DNA of 64,000 nucleotides from Pipra filicauda (taxonomy: Eukaryota; Chordata; Aves; Passeriformes; Pipridae): positions 8,122,001-8,186,000 of the forward strand of contig NW_024104421.1 of the NCBI RefSeq assembly GCF_003945595.2. The letters are read 5' to 3'. This document shows positions 37,060-50,014 of the stretch, one piece after another (the first letter of the stretch is position 1; every line of letters begins with the position of its first letter). The notes below the pieces were generated by a model. It saw nothing but the letters and a program-made list of their open reading frames with translations. It was not told the DNA's origin and made no database searches. A program made the translations under genes and the position numbers.

Positions 37060-38659
37060 TCACTTTCACACATCTTGCAGCATTAACTCAAAAAATAGTA
37101 ACCACACTTTGTGGTAAAGGACCAGTTATCTTTTTAAGGGATAGGAGAAAAGTACCGAAACTCAATGCACTATCTGCAGTTGTCAGTTCTAGTTTTAGCA
37201 GTTTTCATGCCCAGAGACATGGGATGTGCCTTCTTGTTTTCCAGGTCTCTGAAATGTCACATTATGCAAACCACCCTAAGATGAATGCAAATGGAAAGTG
37301 TCTCATGCCATGAAAATATAAACAGCTAAAGGTCTGAAAAAAACACGTGAAGAGAACATTAAACATATATACACACATATAACATGTATATATTAAATTG
37401 AATATATATATAGTACATAATGCATCAAAATGAGTATGTTCCAGGTCAGTTCTAAGGGTCCTCCCTCCTATACTGCTGAGCTTAAAGCTGTGATACTTTC
37501 CCAGTTTCATAGGCTGAGACTCAGCTTTTATTTCAGTAACATCTTCTTCACACTGTCTTCACACAACAGATCAAAGTATAGGGAATCACATAATGCTCAT
37601 ATCCAAACTCTGCTGTGATTTCACAGAGACTTAAATTCTTGTCTCCATCTCTCTTTTCCCTCCAGTTCTTCAATTCTCACCCAGCAACTTAAGTCAGGAT
37701 GAAGATCTTAATGTTCTTGAGAAGATTTATACCATCCTGACCTATCTTCAAAAATTCTAAGGGCCTTTGGGCATCGTAGGTGAAATTATCACCTTAAGGA
37801 AGGCTACAAGAAAACCAGCCAGCAATAACATGTAAACAAAGCGTGCTATTCCTCCTGTCAGAAGGCAGCATTGGAAATGGGCAATATGAGGAACAGGATT
37901 CCCAGTCCAGACTCTGGGACACATTGTAGCAGCCTCCTTTGCAGATCTGCCCCAACAGCTGCCAACAATGCACAGTTCTGCACAGACCATAGTCTAAAAA
38001 TAGCTACACGAAGCCTGATTTCCTAAGGGAGTATGGATTAAGTAACTCTACTTCCGCCTTCTCCAGTAACTTCCGAATCCAATGGCCAATTCAAAAAATA
38101 CTCAACAGAAGTCTAAAAACTCAAAAATAACCTGTTTCATTCATATTTCATGAATATAAGCATCTGAGAAGAGGAAAGTATAAATTAATCATTCATCCTC
38201 CCTTCTCTCCACTGAGTGGGGCTCAGGCAAAAATCATGTTTTTAACATGCCTTTTGGGAGCAGCTGGCTACTGAACTTGCATATTCACAGTTCCACACAC
38301 AGCATCACATGTACTGTTTCCTCCCCAGTTCAAATATCTTTTTGATATTGATCTGTCGTGACTGCTCTGCTTGGATAGAGATAGAGAAGAGGGAAACAGA
38401 ACACTACAAGGTACTGGGATTCATAAATTCTGCCCATCATGAAATATATTTATTCTAAACCAAGGAGTCCTTCCATCCACCCACTTACTTCTGTCCTGTG
38501 CAGAAACCCCTAAATCCACCTAGTCACGACAGGTTTTCAAGCAGCTGCACAACACACTGAACCCAATCACTTTAGAAAATGGATCCTTCTTCCGAATTAC
38601 TTCTGCTCATGGATTGAGGAGCCAAACTATTTCAAATTCAAAGCTCAACCTGGCAATCA

Positions 38660-39045
38660 ATCATTGAATTGGTTAGGTTGGAAAAGACATTAAAGATTGA
38701 ATCAAGCCATTAACCTAACACTGCCAAGTCCACCACTAAAACATGTCCTTAAGTGCCACATCTACATGTATTTTAAGTACCTCCAGGGTTGGTGGTGATT
38801 CAACAACTTCCAAACCTTCCCTGGTACAACTTGAGGCCACCATTTCCTCTTGTCAGGTTACTTGTTTCCTGGGAGAAGAGGCCTGGCGATAAGGTGCCCA
38901 CTGAACCTCCTTTTCTCCAGGCTAAACAACTCCAGTTCCCTCAGCCTCTCCTCGTAAGACTTGTGCTCTAAACCCTTTGCCAGCTTCATTTACTTTCTTT
39001 GGAGCACCCCAATGTCTTTTTAGTTCCGAGGTTCATTCCCAAAGT
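38660..39045 (-). mobile_element. CR1 LINE fragment, antisense, with internal deletion
   Basis: The plus strand begins with a CR1 3' terminus in reverse complement (TTGAATTGGTTAGGTTGGAA) and continues through the 3' UTR to the end of the reverse transcriptase frame (GGAGCACCCCAATGTCTTT). About 80 nt expected between the GATTCAACAACTTCC and AAACCTTCCCTGG segments are missing. It carries no intact frame. Confidence 0.9.
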
Positions 39046-40200
39046 CAGCCCATTCAAGACAAGTTTAAGAAGAAAAAGCTGCATAGGTTCAGCCCACAGT
39101 GCTTGGGTCACCCCAGGGCTGCCCAAGAGTTCTGACCCACTGAAGACAGTGGGTTTTCACTCAGTGAGAAAAAAGGCAATCTTGTTTTCCTCAAATAATT
39201 ATTCACTCGTTAGATAAGTAAAAAGATTAAAACAATTGCTTGACAACAATAATGATAACATTATGAAGCTGTCACATTATTCCAGTTCTGACTCCTGTTC
39301 CCATTACAGAAAGAACCCACATGCCAGTTCTACAGCAGATTCCACATTAGTCACAACAGAAATTTTCATCTGAAGATCATATTTGACAGTTCCTTCTTCC
39401 ACTAAAACTAATTCCTGTATTACCAGGAAAATCTACCCTCTTCCAAATCCTGTTTCCAGCTCTAAATACTGCAAAAACTTGAGCACAAGCATGGTTTCCT
39501 TCTTGCCTTAATAATGGAACAGTAATACATAGCCACAGAATTGCCTACATTTCACTCTGCAGTTTTAAGTCCTCTTAATATTGATTTCCTCTCGTGCTGA
39601 ACATTTTGTTCACTTCAAAAAGAAAATTTGATTAATACAAAAATGTAAAATAAGCATTCTATCTGACGTGGTATAAAAGAGAATCAATGGGAGGGAAGTA
39701 GGGTTATAAACTAAAAAGGTAAAGTAGACTGAACTACAGTGATGACTTGGTCTGAAGGCTGGAGTTACTGATAGCAAGCTAAATGTTCTTCTAGGCAGGT
39801 CTATAGACATCATGAGTCAGATTTAAGTAATAGCTGAGAACAGAAAGCATCACTACACACTAGTTGGAGCACTGCATTCAGCATCACTCAGGATAAGAGA
39901 AAGGGACGGAGGATATGCATCTACATTACTCTCCAAAGCCTTTTGGCCCCTAATTTATGTGCACAATTAAATTACATGTATATTAATGCATTTGAAGTTA
40001 TTTAATAATTTGACTTACAAAATCTATAATAAGGCTTAGCAATTCACATTGCAAAGTTGTCGTTTCTGGAGACTTAAAGCAGCACTGTATTACTGCACAT
40101 TTGGAATCTAGTCAGTCCTCTTAACCTGTACGGATTAGAAATTTTACTTCCATTTCCAAGCCATAAGCTAAAATTTTGCACAGTCATTGAATCTTGATAA
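39046..40200. other. Unannotated AT-rich spacer between two CR1 copies
   Basis: No gene, repeat family or clear regulatory signal was recognised between the antisense CR1 copies at 38660-39045 and 40201-41115. Confidence 0.7.
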
Positions 40201-41115
40201 ATCATAGAATTGTTTAGGTTGGAAAAGACCTCCAAGATCGCCAAGTCCAACCATCACCCAGCACTGCCATGTCCCCTAAACCATGTCCCTAAGTGCCACA
40301 TTCACATGTTTTTTGAGAATTTCTAGGGATGGTGACTGCATCATTTACTGGGCAGCCTGTTCCAATGCCTGACCACTCATTCAGTGAGGAAATTTTTTCT
40401 AATATCCAGTCTAAATCTCCTCTCACACAATTTGAGGACATTTCCTCTTGTCCTATCACTTGTTAGAAGAGATTGACCTCCACACCCCACTACAATCTCC
40501 TGTTGGGTAGCTGTAGAGTGATAAGGGGTCCATTCAGCCTCCTTTTCCTCAGGTTCAACACCCCCGGCTCCATCAGCCACTCATCATAGGACTCACGCTC
40601 CAGACCCTTCACCAGCTCTGCTGCCCTTCTCTGGACACACTCCAGCACCTCCATGTCTTTCTAATAGTCAGTGCCCAGAACTGGACACAGTACTGGAGGT
40701 GCAGCCTCACCAGAGCCAAGAACAGGGTGACGATACTGCCCTGGTCCTGCTGGCCACACCATTTCTGATCCAAGTCAGGCTGCCATTGGCCTTCTTGGCC
40801 ACCTGAGAACATGCTGGCTCATGTTCAGCTGCTGTCGACCACCACCCCCAGGGGTCCTTTTCCACCAGGCAGCTTTCCAGCCACTCTTACCCCAAGCCTG
40901 TAGTTCTGCATGGGGTTGTTGTGTGCACGTGGTCTTGTCGAACTTCACACAGATGGGCTCAGCCCATCAATCCAGCCTGCCCAGGTCCCTCTGCAGAGCC
41001 TCAGCACACCAACACTCCCACCCAACTTGGTGTCACCTGCAAACTGACTGAGGGTGCACTTGGCCCTCTCATCCATATCATCAATAAAGATATAAAACAG
41101 GACTGGCCCCTGAAC
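40201..41115 (-). mobile_element. CR1 LINE, 5'-truncated, antisense
   Basis: The plus strand starts ATCATAGAATTGTTTAGGTT (reverse complement of the CR1 3' end) and runs through the 3' UTR into the reverse transcriptase frame. On the minus strand at about 40945-41148 it encodes FIDDMDERAKCTLSQFAGDT then KLGGSV, which is the RT catalytic segment with FADD changed to FAGD. Frames are broken elsewhere, so the copy cannot be active. CR1 copies are characteristic of birds and reptiles and are normally 5'-truncated. Confidence 0.95.
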
Positions 41116-41470
41116 ACACCAAGCAGGCCAGATCTGGCCCAAAGGCATGGTGTTCAGCTTTCCTGCTTATGTTACATTCTGACTCAACAACTTGAACTTC
41201 AATATGCACAGGTTAGACTATGGAACTGATAGAGATAGTTTTGGGAGGGAAGTCTAAGATCTGTGGGCTATTTTCCCAAATCAAATCATGTACATGCCTG
41301 TGATTTAGCTGGAAGCTATGTAAAAACAGAACTACAACCATCATTTTATCTATGTCATGTCAGAAGCCAGGCTGTCAATACACTAAGCAGCAAAACTAAA
41401 CTAACCCTTGAAGAGAATGTCCTAAGACAGGGAAGAAAGCAAGACACCAAACCTCTGGTAAGCATCTGCT

Positions 41471-41486
41471 AAAAAAAAAAAAAAAA
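41471..41486. repeat. Poly-A tract (16 nt)
   Basis: Uninterrupted A run with no associated element recognised. Confidence 0.95.
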
Positions 41487-43394
41487 GAAATTAATATCAA
41501 ATAAGGCCCTGACAGGAAAGGATATAGTAAAACAGATTGGTTGAGGCTGTTTTACTTCTAATTACTTAGAAAATTATGTTGGTGCAGTACTATGACTAAA
41601 CAAGCTAAGGTCTTTTCTCTTAAAAAATACAGGATTCAGCAGACACCAGTTGCATGCCAGCTATAAGTCAACTTTGTTAGCTCTGCATTCAAGAATCCCA
41701 CTGTGGTGAACTTTTCATCCAACCGGTAATTTAATTCCCAGAAGGAATCAGAAAGGCTAATGAATTGAACAGCTGCATAGTGCTATCTCCTGCATTCTCA
41801 GTGCATGCATGTTTCTTATGCTGCTTCCTGTCTGTGCAAGGACATTTCAGTTGGAAGAGGACAACGATAAGTAAAAGGTTGAAGAAAAGGAGAAAATCAG
41901 AATTTTTCTATTGCACCTTGGTCTAAGAGAAAATTAAATTATGTGAAAAGCCATTTATATGTTGACCATTATAGTGACAGACAAAAAAAAAAATTCTGGA
42001 CCCTCTAACTTTCTACAGTTTGAACTTTTGAAATAGAAACAAGTTATTTTGCATTAGTAACAGTTTAATTAAGTTTTTCTTTTAAACATACGAAGAAAGT
42101 GTCAACTCTTGAAATTAAAGCGGTGATAGAAACTTCTGTAAAGTAGGTTATTACCTTCAATTAATACTAGCACTATGCTTACATTTAAAAGATGATAGAA
42201 AAAAAGACCACAGTGCTTAAAACACTCCACACATCCACCTACAGCAGCTTGAAATCATATAAAATGAAGCTGCTAATTCTTTCCCAAGAGATAACAAGGA
42301 GTGAAGAGAGGAGTGAGGCCCAGTACAAAAGAGAAGTCAAGATAAAACATGCCACTTTTAAAATGTCATGGAGCAGCAAGATAAGACAAAATCCCAGGAG
42401 AGAACAAGACTGAAGAGATGCTCTGTCATTTAATTACATAGCTGAATAGCTAGCTGAACATAAGTATAATTTTTAGCTTGATATTTGTCCAATAAACCAC
42501 AACAGCAAGCAAACACAAATTGAATGTAATCTCTTCCTCATTTCCTTACACACAGAGGAGTCTTAGATATGCAAGATGAGATGAAGGGGAAACATCACAA
42601 AATGTTTATTGAGGTGCCAAGAATGGAAGTACTGAAGCACTGCAAATACAATAAATGTGAAGTCTGAAACTGCACAGCATTTCAGATGACAGTAACCAGG
42701 AGGACACCAGGCGTGGTCTGGCTAAGCTCAGTTATGAACATAAAACAAGCACAATTGGTGCTTTACTGATTAAAAGCACCTCCATCTCAACAAATCTGCT
42801 GCTTCTGCATTTGATTTCAGAAACTGAGGAAAGAGATAATGTGAGGCTTTGATCTATTTGAGGATACCTGTAGCTGTCAACTCTTGATCTACAACTTTTT
42901 TCTATATTCTGGTGTTCAGTTTTCTAAAATCTAAAATCAGTGTACTAATTAGTACAATTCAACAGCAAATTCCACTTGTTCTGGGTGACCTACAGTGCCT
43001 CCCCAAGTCAGTTTAACTACTGCAAATTTTCAAATTTTGCAAAAGAGACTTTAATGTTCTGTCTCCAAGAGTAGTTATGACATAGAGGAAAAAATATGAT
43101 GCAATCATTTCAGCAAAATTGTTTGAAAGGCATCAAGCAAGTCCAAGGACAGAGCTAGGTTATACAGGTGAGCAGCCTACAAACGGCATAGAACTGGTAA
43201 AAGCAGAATTTTTGCTGCATTAGTTGGATAAATTGGCTCAGTGGAGAGAACAAAGTACACCAGAATAGTTGAAAAAGTAAAGCTGAGCAACAATCTGAGC
43301 ACTGGAAGGAAGAAGTCAAGTAAGATGTCCCCTGTTTCAGCAGCAGTAAACAGTTCAGCCAGCTCACTACTGAAAGCACCAACACAAAGCCAGT

Positions 43395-43490
43395 ACAAAA
43401 AAATCTTCCAAAACCAAACAAACCCCCCCTCCAAAAAAAAAGAACCAAACAAACAAAAAAAAAAAATACAAAAACCAAACTACCACCACC
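43395..43490. repeat. A/C-rich low-complexity stretch
   Basis: AAAC/ACAA-type low complexity with a C7 run and A-runs. It generates long but meaningless frames on both strands. Confidence 0.9.
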
Positions 43491-45032
43491 AAAGAAAAAC
43501 CTTAAAAAGGGAAAATTAAATGAGACCAGTTTCAGGTTAAGTAGTTGAGCAGACAAAATCTGTCTTACTTATGCTCTACCTGTAGAGAAACGTACGTAAG
43601 AATATCTGATCTTAACAGCAGCAAACTCAGCTGGTGGTGATGAATGCTTTACAAGTGAAGTAAGTATTAAATTTGTCCTGCCTTTTGCTTTCTTCCATAT
43701 GCCAACAACATAAATCTAAACATCCTAGTCACTGGGTGTGGTTTATTTCAGAGAAGATTCTTTCTGACATTTATGTAAAAACAAGTCATTGATATCAGAC
43801 TGATATTTATTAGGACCACCACCACAATAAAACATTATCCAGCCTTCAGAATGAGGAAAACCGTGAAGGGAACTGAGTGAGACTCAAAACACTAGAACAT
43901 AAATTTGCACAGGACAATGTGCACTTTTGTTTTTTAATATGCAAATGTCCACTTTGATGATTTCACATTTTTTGGTAGATTAAGTCATTGTGCAGTTGTT
44001 GGATTTTGCTTCTTCATCCCATTAAGCTCTATCTTTGATATACTTTACCTGTGTTATATCTAAATTCTGCCAATCAATATAACCTTCAAGTGCTACATGT
44101 TTCAGTACTGACCTGGTTATCAACAGAGCTGTATCACAGTATCTTCCTGCAGCTATCATGCTGGGCATGAGGACTCCCCATCATTTGCAATTTGCTGGTT
44201 TCTAAGCACAAATTTGAGCCACAGTCCTCAAGGTTACCATTGGCTAACTCAGCAAGTCCAACTGAGAGTGCACCACATACGAGTCTGCTTTCGGGAAACA
44301 CAGACTTGAAGTTCAGTAGCATAATTCAAGCACCTTAAACCCAGTAGGTTTATCACTACCTCAGAATCAAAACTTTAGAACAAAAAAAAATTAATAAAAT
44401 CTCTGTGCATTTTTTTGACTTGCAACTCTCATTACTCCTAGGTTGCCTGAACTCCACACCTCTGGCAGCACCATGAAACCACATCCTTTACACCTCTGAT
44501 CTTCCCCCTCTTTCTCTGGGTACCTCCATCCTCTCTTCAGAGCACTCTCCTTTATCTCATCTGTGAACTGGGATCTCTCTTGATTCCCTACTTAACTTCA
44601 AAAAAGAGTAACATCCTGGTCTGGATTATGCCAGCTTATCAAAGCTTCTCCCAACAGTTGGTAACCCAGCAAGTGTTATTTTAGGTTCTTTAAAGCAAAG
44701 CTCCTACAAATACTCATCCTTGCCACCATTTTCTTTTCTAGCCCTGATAGTGCAACCACATGACACTGTTCATGAAAAAAAGACAGAGTTATATAATAAA
44801 AAAACCAGTATGGAATTTTTTTTTTGTCCCCTTTGTTGTAATCATTCCAGAAGGGCTGAGAAATCTTTCTCAAGACAGAAGTGCCGTACAGGCTGCTCTA
44901 ACTCCAGATTAACTTCAGTACATTCTACATTAAATGCTCTGCAAATTGTGAACATTTTATTTTGGGTTCTCACATTCTGCTAACTCATTAGGACCATAAA
45001 GTAAATATTAAACAGCTATTCTTTTTTAATTC

Positions 45033-45071
45033 GTATTTATTTATATTTTATTTATTTATATTTATATTTAA
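45033..45071. repeat. TTTA/TTTATA-rich simple repeat
   Basis: About 40 nt composed of TATTTATTTATATTTTATTT-type units. Confidence 0.9.
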
Positions 45072-48000
45072 AGCTGTAACACATGTTAGAACAGGATGTT
45101 AAACCCTTGGGAGCTTAAAGGATCGCTTGATCTAATTCTTTTTCCCCTCCTTCTGTAAAATGTAATGACATAGTATTGCAATGTAACAGCTGTGTTGGTG
45201 ATACATCAAGATGTAATCCCTAAGACTGTACAAAACTATGTATTCTTTCTTAGTAGCCTTCCACCTCACACTACAATTCAAACAAAAAAAGGGAGAGAGA
45301 AAAATGTTTCCTGAATTCTTAAATCTTGAGATCTACCTGCCATCCCCCTACTTCTTTACTCTTCCACATGAGCAAGAGTATATCTGTTTAAATCCAAGTC
45401 AGCTTAGATGTACTCACTTGTATTCATCTAAATATTCAGCGATGCAGCACTTCATCTTTTGCAACAGCTTGTCAGCTTTATAACACAAGAGCATATGATG
45501 TTTATCTATTTTTTTAATGCATTAAAAGACTTTAATTATGTTATCCTTAAGCTGATAAAGAGCTTCCAGAAGAGTCTTACAACAAACAAAAATAAAAAAA
45601 AATCATCCTTGGTTACCATGGTAAAGAATATATGATTATTACATAAATATCAAACATTCTAATGAATATATCAAATGCAAGCTTTCATTTAAGTACTAGG
45701 TAACCCGTTTCAAATTAAAGGTTCCTTACAGTCATTCAGTTGGGAAGACACAGACATCTGAATAGAACATACACATGGCTCGTTACCACTTTGTGAAACC
45801 TGCAATAATTTCTGTTCAAAAAGATTCAATTATTAGTGGTTCAGATACAAAGCAAGTGCCACTGTGCTTCCAGAAGACATACTAATCACTGCCTAGAGTG
45901 CAAATGCATTTCCCTAGGAGCTAATCAAGGTAAAACCTGATTGCTTTTCTCCATCTACATGATTATTTCATGACTCCACAATAATACTTTGATATCCGTA
46001 TAGTCCAAAGGGCTTTGCTTTTCACAGACAGGTTTAATTTACAGATCCCAGCATTACATGGTTAGAAGTTCAGCAATCTGGCATTCTCCAAGCCCCTCTA
46101 CTCTCTAGAAGAACTAAAGTCTTAAAAACAGGGATAAGAAGACAAGGAACATTTCTTGATTTTTAGGTATTCATGTATGTTGAAGAAAGAATGAAACAAT
46201 AAGAGAACTATACAATGAGAAGCATATGTTATTTCAGAAAATGTTTTAAGTTAGGAAAAAAAGAAACAAAACTCATGCTATACTTGAACTCCACATGCAA
46301 GGTTTTTTTAAAGGTGGCAGTCTTTTAGTATATGAAATTTACTTCCACCCCTTCCCCTTCATCAATGATGGTTTGCATAACCAGATGTTTTTATACACTG
46401 CAGTTAACAGCTGCCCCATATGGAACTGCAACAGTAAATATACATAACTATGGAAACCAAAGAAAAGGTCATGAAAAAAGTCAGTAGTTTAATAATCTGA
46501 TATCACAGTTTTAAGTTACTGAACCTACATCTTTCCCGAATGAAGCTGATTACAAAATATGTCAAATGTATTTGGCATTCAAATGCCTCTCTCTATTCTT
46601 AAAACCTAAAGAAAACTTACTTTTTACTTAGGAAACTGTAATTTGTGTTAAGACTGAGCTTCTTCCTACAAGCTTCCAAGTGCTTCCTGCCAGAAACAAA
46701 GTACATTAAATCCGCACTGAATTCAACAGGTTCCAAGTGGTACACCTCAAAATCTAGATCTTACTGAGCTACACCTTCCTTTAAATAATCCTATGGAGAC
46801 ACTGTCCATACAGCAAGGACTTCAGTGAATAAATATCACCAGCTTTTTCTTTTTCAAACCATCTTCCTCCTTTAGTTACAGAACAAAAAGTGGACATTAG
46901 TACTAACAGCTCAGTAACAGTGCAAACATAAGCTCTCTTACCTTTAAAGTTACAATGAATATTAAAGAGTATTTGCACATGTCACTACATAATCTTTTGG
47001 TGAAGAACACAAGTAAAACACACCTGCAAAAGCATGTTCAGCTAGTTGGTTTATTTACTAAACTGTCATTTATCCTAAGCTAACAAAGGATATAATTTGT
47101 GCCCCCAGAAATACATACAAACTCTCTTCCTTGCTATTGGCAGGAGATAAAATCAGGAGAAATAGTTTACTACAAAAATATTTTGCTTTTAGTTGTTCTT
47201 CTTTCCATAAGTAGAAAAGGAAATTTAAACCCCAATTTCCTTCTACCCCTATATTCAGTATTCTCTCCTCCGAAATAAAGCGCCTCAGACTTGCGCTTGA
47301 ACATGCACAGCTTATGATTTCAAAAGTAGGACTGTCAGATACCATCCAGTTGAAATTGGGAAGTGGTGTTTTTTTGGCTTTTTTTCTTTTTTTTAAGCAA
47401 AACTGTAGTTGTCTTGGCTCTGGTGCACATTAGAGAATTAGCGAATAGCTAATTGAGTAAGGCTTTTAATTCCAAAACCTATAAGGCAATTAAGCCACTT
47501 TACATAAAAATTGAAGCATTTTCTAAGTGGTCCTGGCAATTTGAATGACAAACTTCAAACAATGGAGTTCTTCTTACAACAATAAAGTTGGGGCACAATG
47601 GAGAAGTTTAAATATTTAATTAAGACTGAGCTGTAAATCATTAATTTTTTATTGCTGCAAATCTGCAATTCAGCTAGAGCTAGACAGTTGCAACCCATTC
47701 TGGGTGAACGCAGGGTGAATTTCTCCAATACAGAATGGGATATAACCCTCCTCCTCCCAACAATCTCAGCTGCTTTTACACGGAGATCTCAGGCCATGTC
47801 AGTCAGAACAGCATCTGGGCCTGGATGAAAGCCCATCTGTTGCTTACCATTTTGCTCACTGTTCAAAAAACGTGCCCTGATCATGCATCTGGAATATGCA
47901 TTTACACAGAACTGCCAAGAAAACTGCGTTTTGAGAATGCCATAGGTAGTCAGAAGCTACTTTGGACTCAGTCCTTGTTGATGGTGAGAGAACATCACTC

Positions 48001-50014
48001 AGCCCAAGTCAAACACTGAGTAAGTAGAGATATTAACACTGAAAAATGAAACATATCTACAGTTCTTTATGCACAGTAAGAGAGGTTTTAGCTGCTAGCT
48101 CATCTACAACCAGAAGCAGTCTACCTAAAGTAGTTAAGGTTTGTTAATCCAACAAATGTGCCAAAAATGGGAAAACTCTAACCTCTTCCAAGTCCAACCA
48201 GTATTTAAGGCAAATTATTCTTTTATTTTCTTTTTTAATGAATCTTAAATATTCTGCTGAAAGTATATAATAAAAATTTAAGCCAGGCTTGCTGCAAAGT
48301 ACTAACAAGTCTTGACATTAGATATCCTTCATGAAATTTACTTCTTTTCTGGGAAGCAAGAAGAGACCTGATACCTGGTCACACTTTTTCAAAATAAGCC
48401 TTGTTCAAACTTCAAAAGCTCAACATTTTGTCAAGATCAAGATTTTCAAGATTAAGTCAAATTGGTCAGCCAGCTAGTAGTGAAAAACCTGAACCGATGA
48501 CATATGGTATGCTGTTGTGCTCTTAAGATTATACATAGGCAAAATAAAACATTTAGTGACCTCATTTTGCTGTCACACAGATATGCATAGCCAGTTCTGC
48601 AAGGAATCTGCTTATGTGCCATTTTCACCAAAACCCAGAAGTGACACGTGCCCAAGAGACATTAAAAACATTTTAATTATACAAGAAGAACGTACATCCT
48701 TAGCACCACTCAAAGAAGAAGGAGCTCAGAGTGCCATGCTATCACTGGGCACCTGTAGGTGTTATTTGGTTAAGCTGCCTCCTTCCAGCACTGTGGATGC
48801 ATTGGTTGGCCAGGGCCGAGAGCAGACACTGTTGGGTGGAAGAATGAAGATTACAAAACAAAGTGAAAAGGAACAGCATTACTGAAAGAATGAGGGGGAG
48901 TGCTGCAGTCCAGAAGACTCAATATATGCCTGCCTCCCACTCTGAAGCAGAGGGTGAAACACCTCAACTCCATCAACAGGGATTTAAGGAGGTCTGCAGA
49001 CTTGGGAATGAGCAGCAGGACTATCCACCATGCATGTGGGGCATTAGGGGTTGTACAGCAGGGGCTCAATGAGGTCACTTAGTTGCCGTGGGGCAACCAC
49101 AGTGTGCTAAGATTGTGCATGCAATGGTGCATGCAAGAGTATCACAGAAGGAGAAGAAACAGCAAAGGCAGCTCTGGGAAGTGAATTCCAACTAGACAGA
49201 AAGCAAAAAGTGAAACTACAAAATCAAGATGCCTGTGACAACTTCTAGAACATAATCTTTTAAATATTTAAGGTTACTTACAAAAAACGTAGAAAACTTT
49301 GAAGGGCAGGAAGTTTCAAGTGGATAATAAATGTTTAAATTCATGAAAATTTACTGCATACACACATCTATTAAATATATATTTATACATCTGTATACAT
49401 ATACAGAGAAATAGTTGGAAAAATAAAAACTGAGCCATCAGTATAGATAAAACAAACAGATTTTTCTGAGTAACATTTTTAATAAGAATTATCTTTATAC
49501 TTTGGGGATTCCATCTTACAAATGTCTTGATCAGGGGCAAGTCATTAGATACTTGCTAATAGCATTTCAGTTTTATTTATGAACTAGGAGGTACAACAGG
49601 ACACGTGGAGCATGCTGCTGAGATATAGGTGACCTGATTTATTTTCTAATGTACATGGGCCTGCCACCCACTGAAAACAGAAAAAATAGGACAGCTTTTT
49701 AAAGTTCAACTGGACAAGACTGGACTTTCTGCCTTGAAATCAGAGCTCTGAAAGCTAGAATTATTTTGCTCACAGAAGTTTTTTTTTAAAATTCTTTATA
49801 TCGGTATTTAAAAACCAGGCTGCATCACAAGTGAAAAAACTTAAACACTTAAGGGTAGCAAGATTTCCCTAGTTAGTAAAAAACACCAGAGTTTCAAAGA
49901 ATTTAAGGTTCAATAATGCTAAAAAATCACAAGAAGTTAGCCATGCCAATGAGGACAATGAATAAAAGATGATGCAGCAATATTTTCACTAAAATACTAG
50001 CCAGTTTCTTACTA

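Larger units (their letters stand above)
21217..38658. other. Non-coding stretch, probably intron 1 of KIAA1549 (first part)
   Basis: About 17 kb above the large exon with no gene I can support. The KIAA1549 signal-peptide exon was looked for as a GC-rich minus-strand exon ending in phase 1 and was not seen. The stretch contains simple repeats, a CpG-richer patch near 24.3-24.9 kb, palindromes at 28.45-28.53 kb and 34.94 kb, a diverged tandem duplication at 31.7-32.0 kb and a weak CR1-like tail at 34.4 kb. It could also be intergenic if the first exon lies elsewhere. Confidence 0.65.
41116..50014. other. Non-coding stretch, probably intron 1 (middle part)
   Basis: About 9 kb without a supportable gene. 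It contains a 16-A run (41471-41486), an A/C-rich low-complexity patch (about 43395-43490), a TTTA/TTTATA-rich patch (45033-45071) and an AT-rich block with several TAATT motifs (about 47430-47690). At 48.5-49.1 kb several overlapping short open frames occur on both strands in a less AT-rich patch; no family was recognised. Confidence 0.65.

Noticed and set aside
43155..43556. 133-codon minus-strand frame with Phe/Gly-rich run
   Set aside because: Produced by an A/C-rich low-complexity stretch.
48517..49082. Several overlapping frames on both strands in a less AT-rich patch
   Set aside because: No family recognised, no consistent frame, and no splice or polyadenylation signals that fit.
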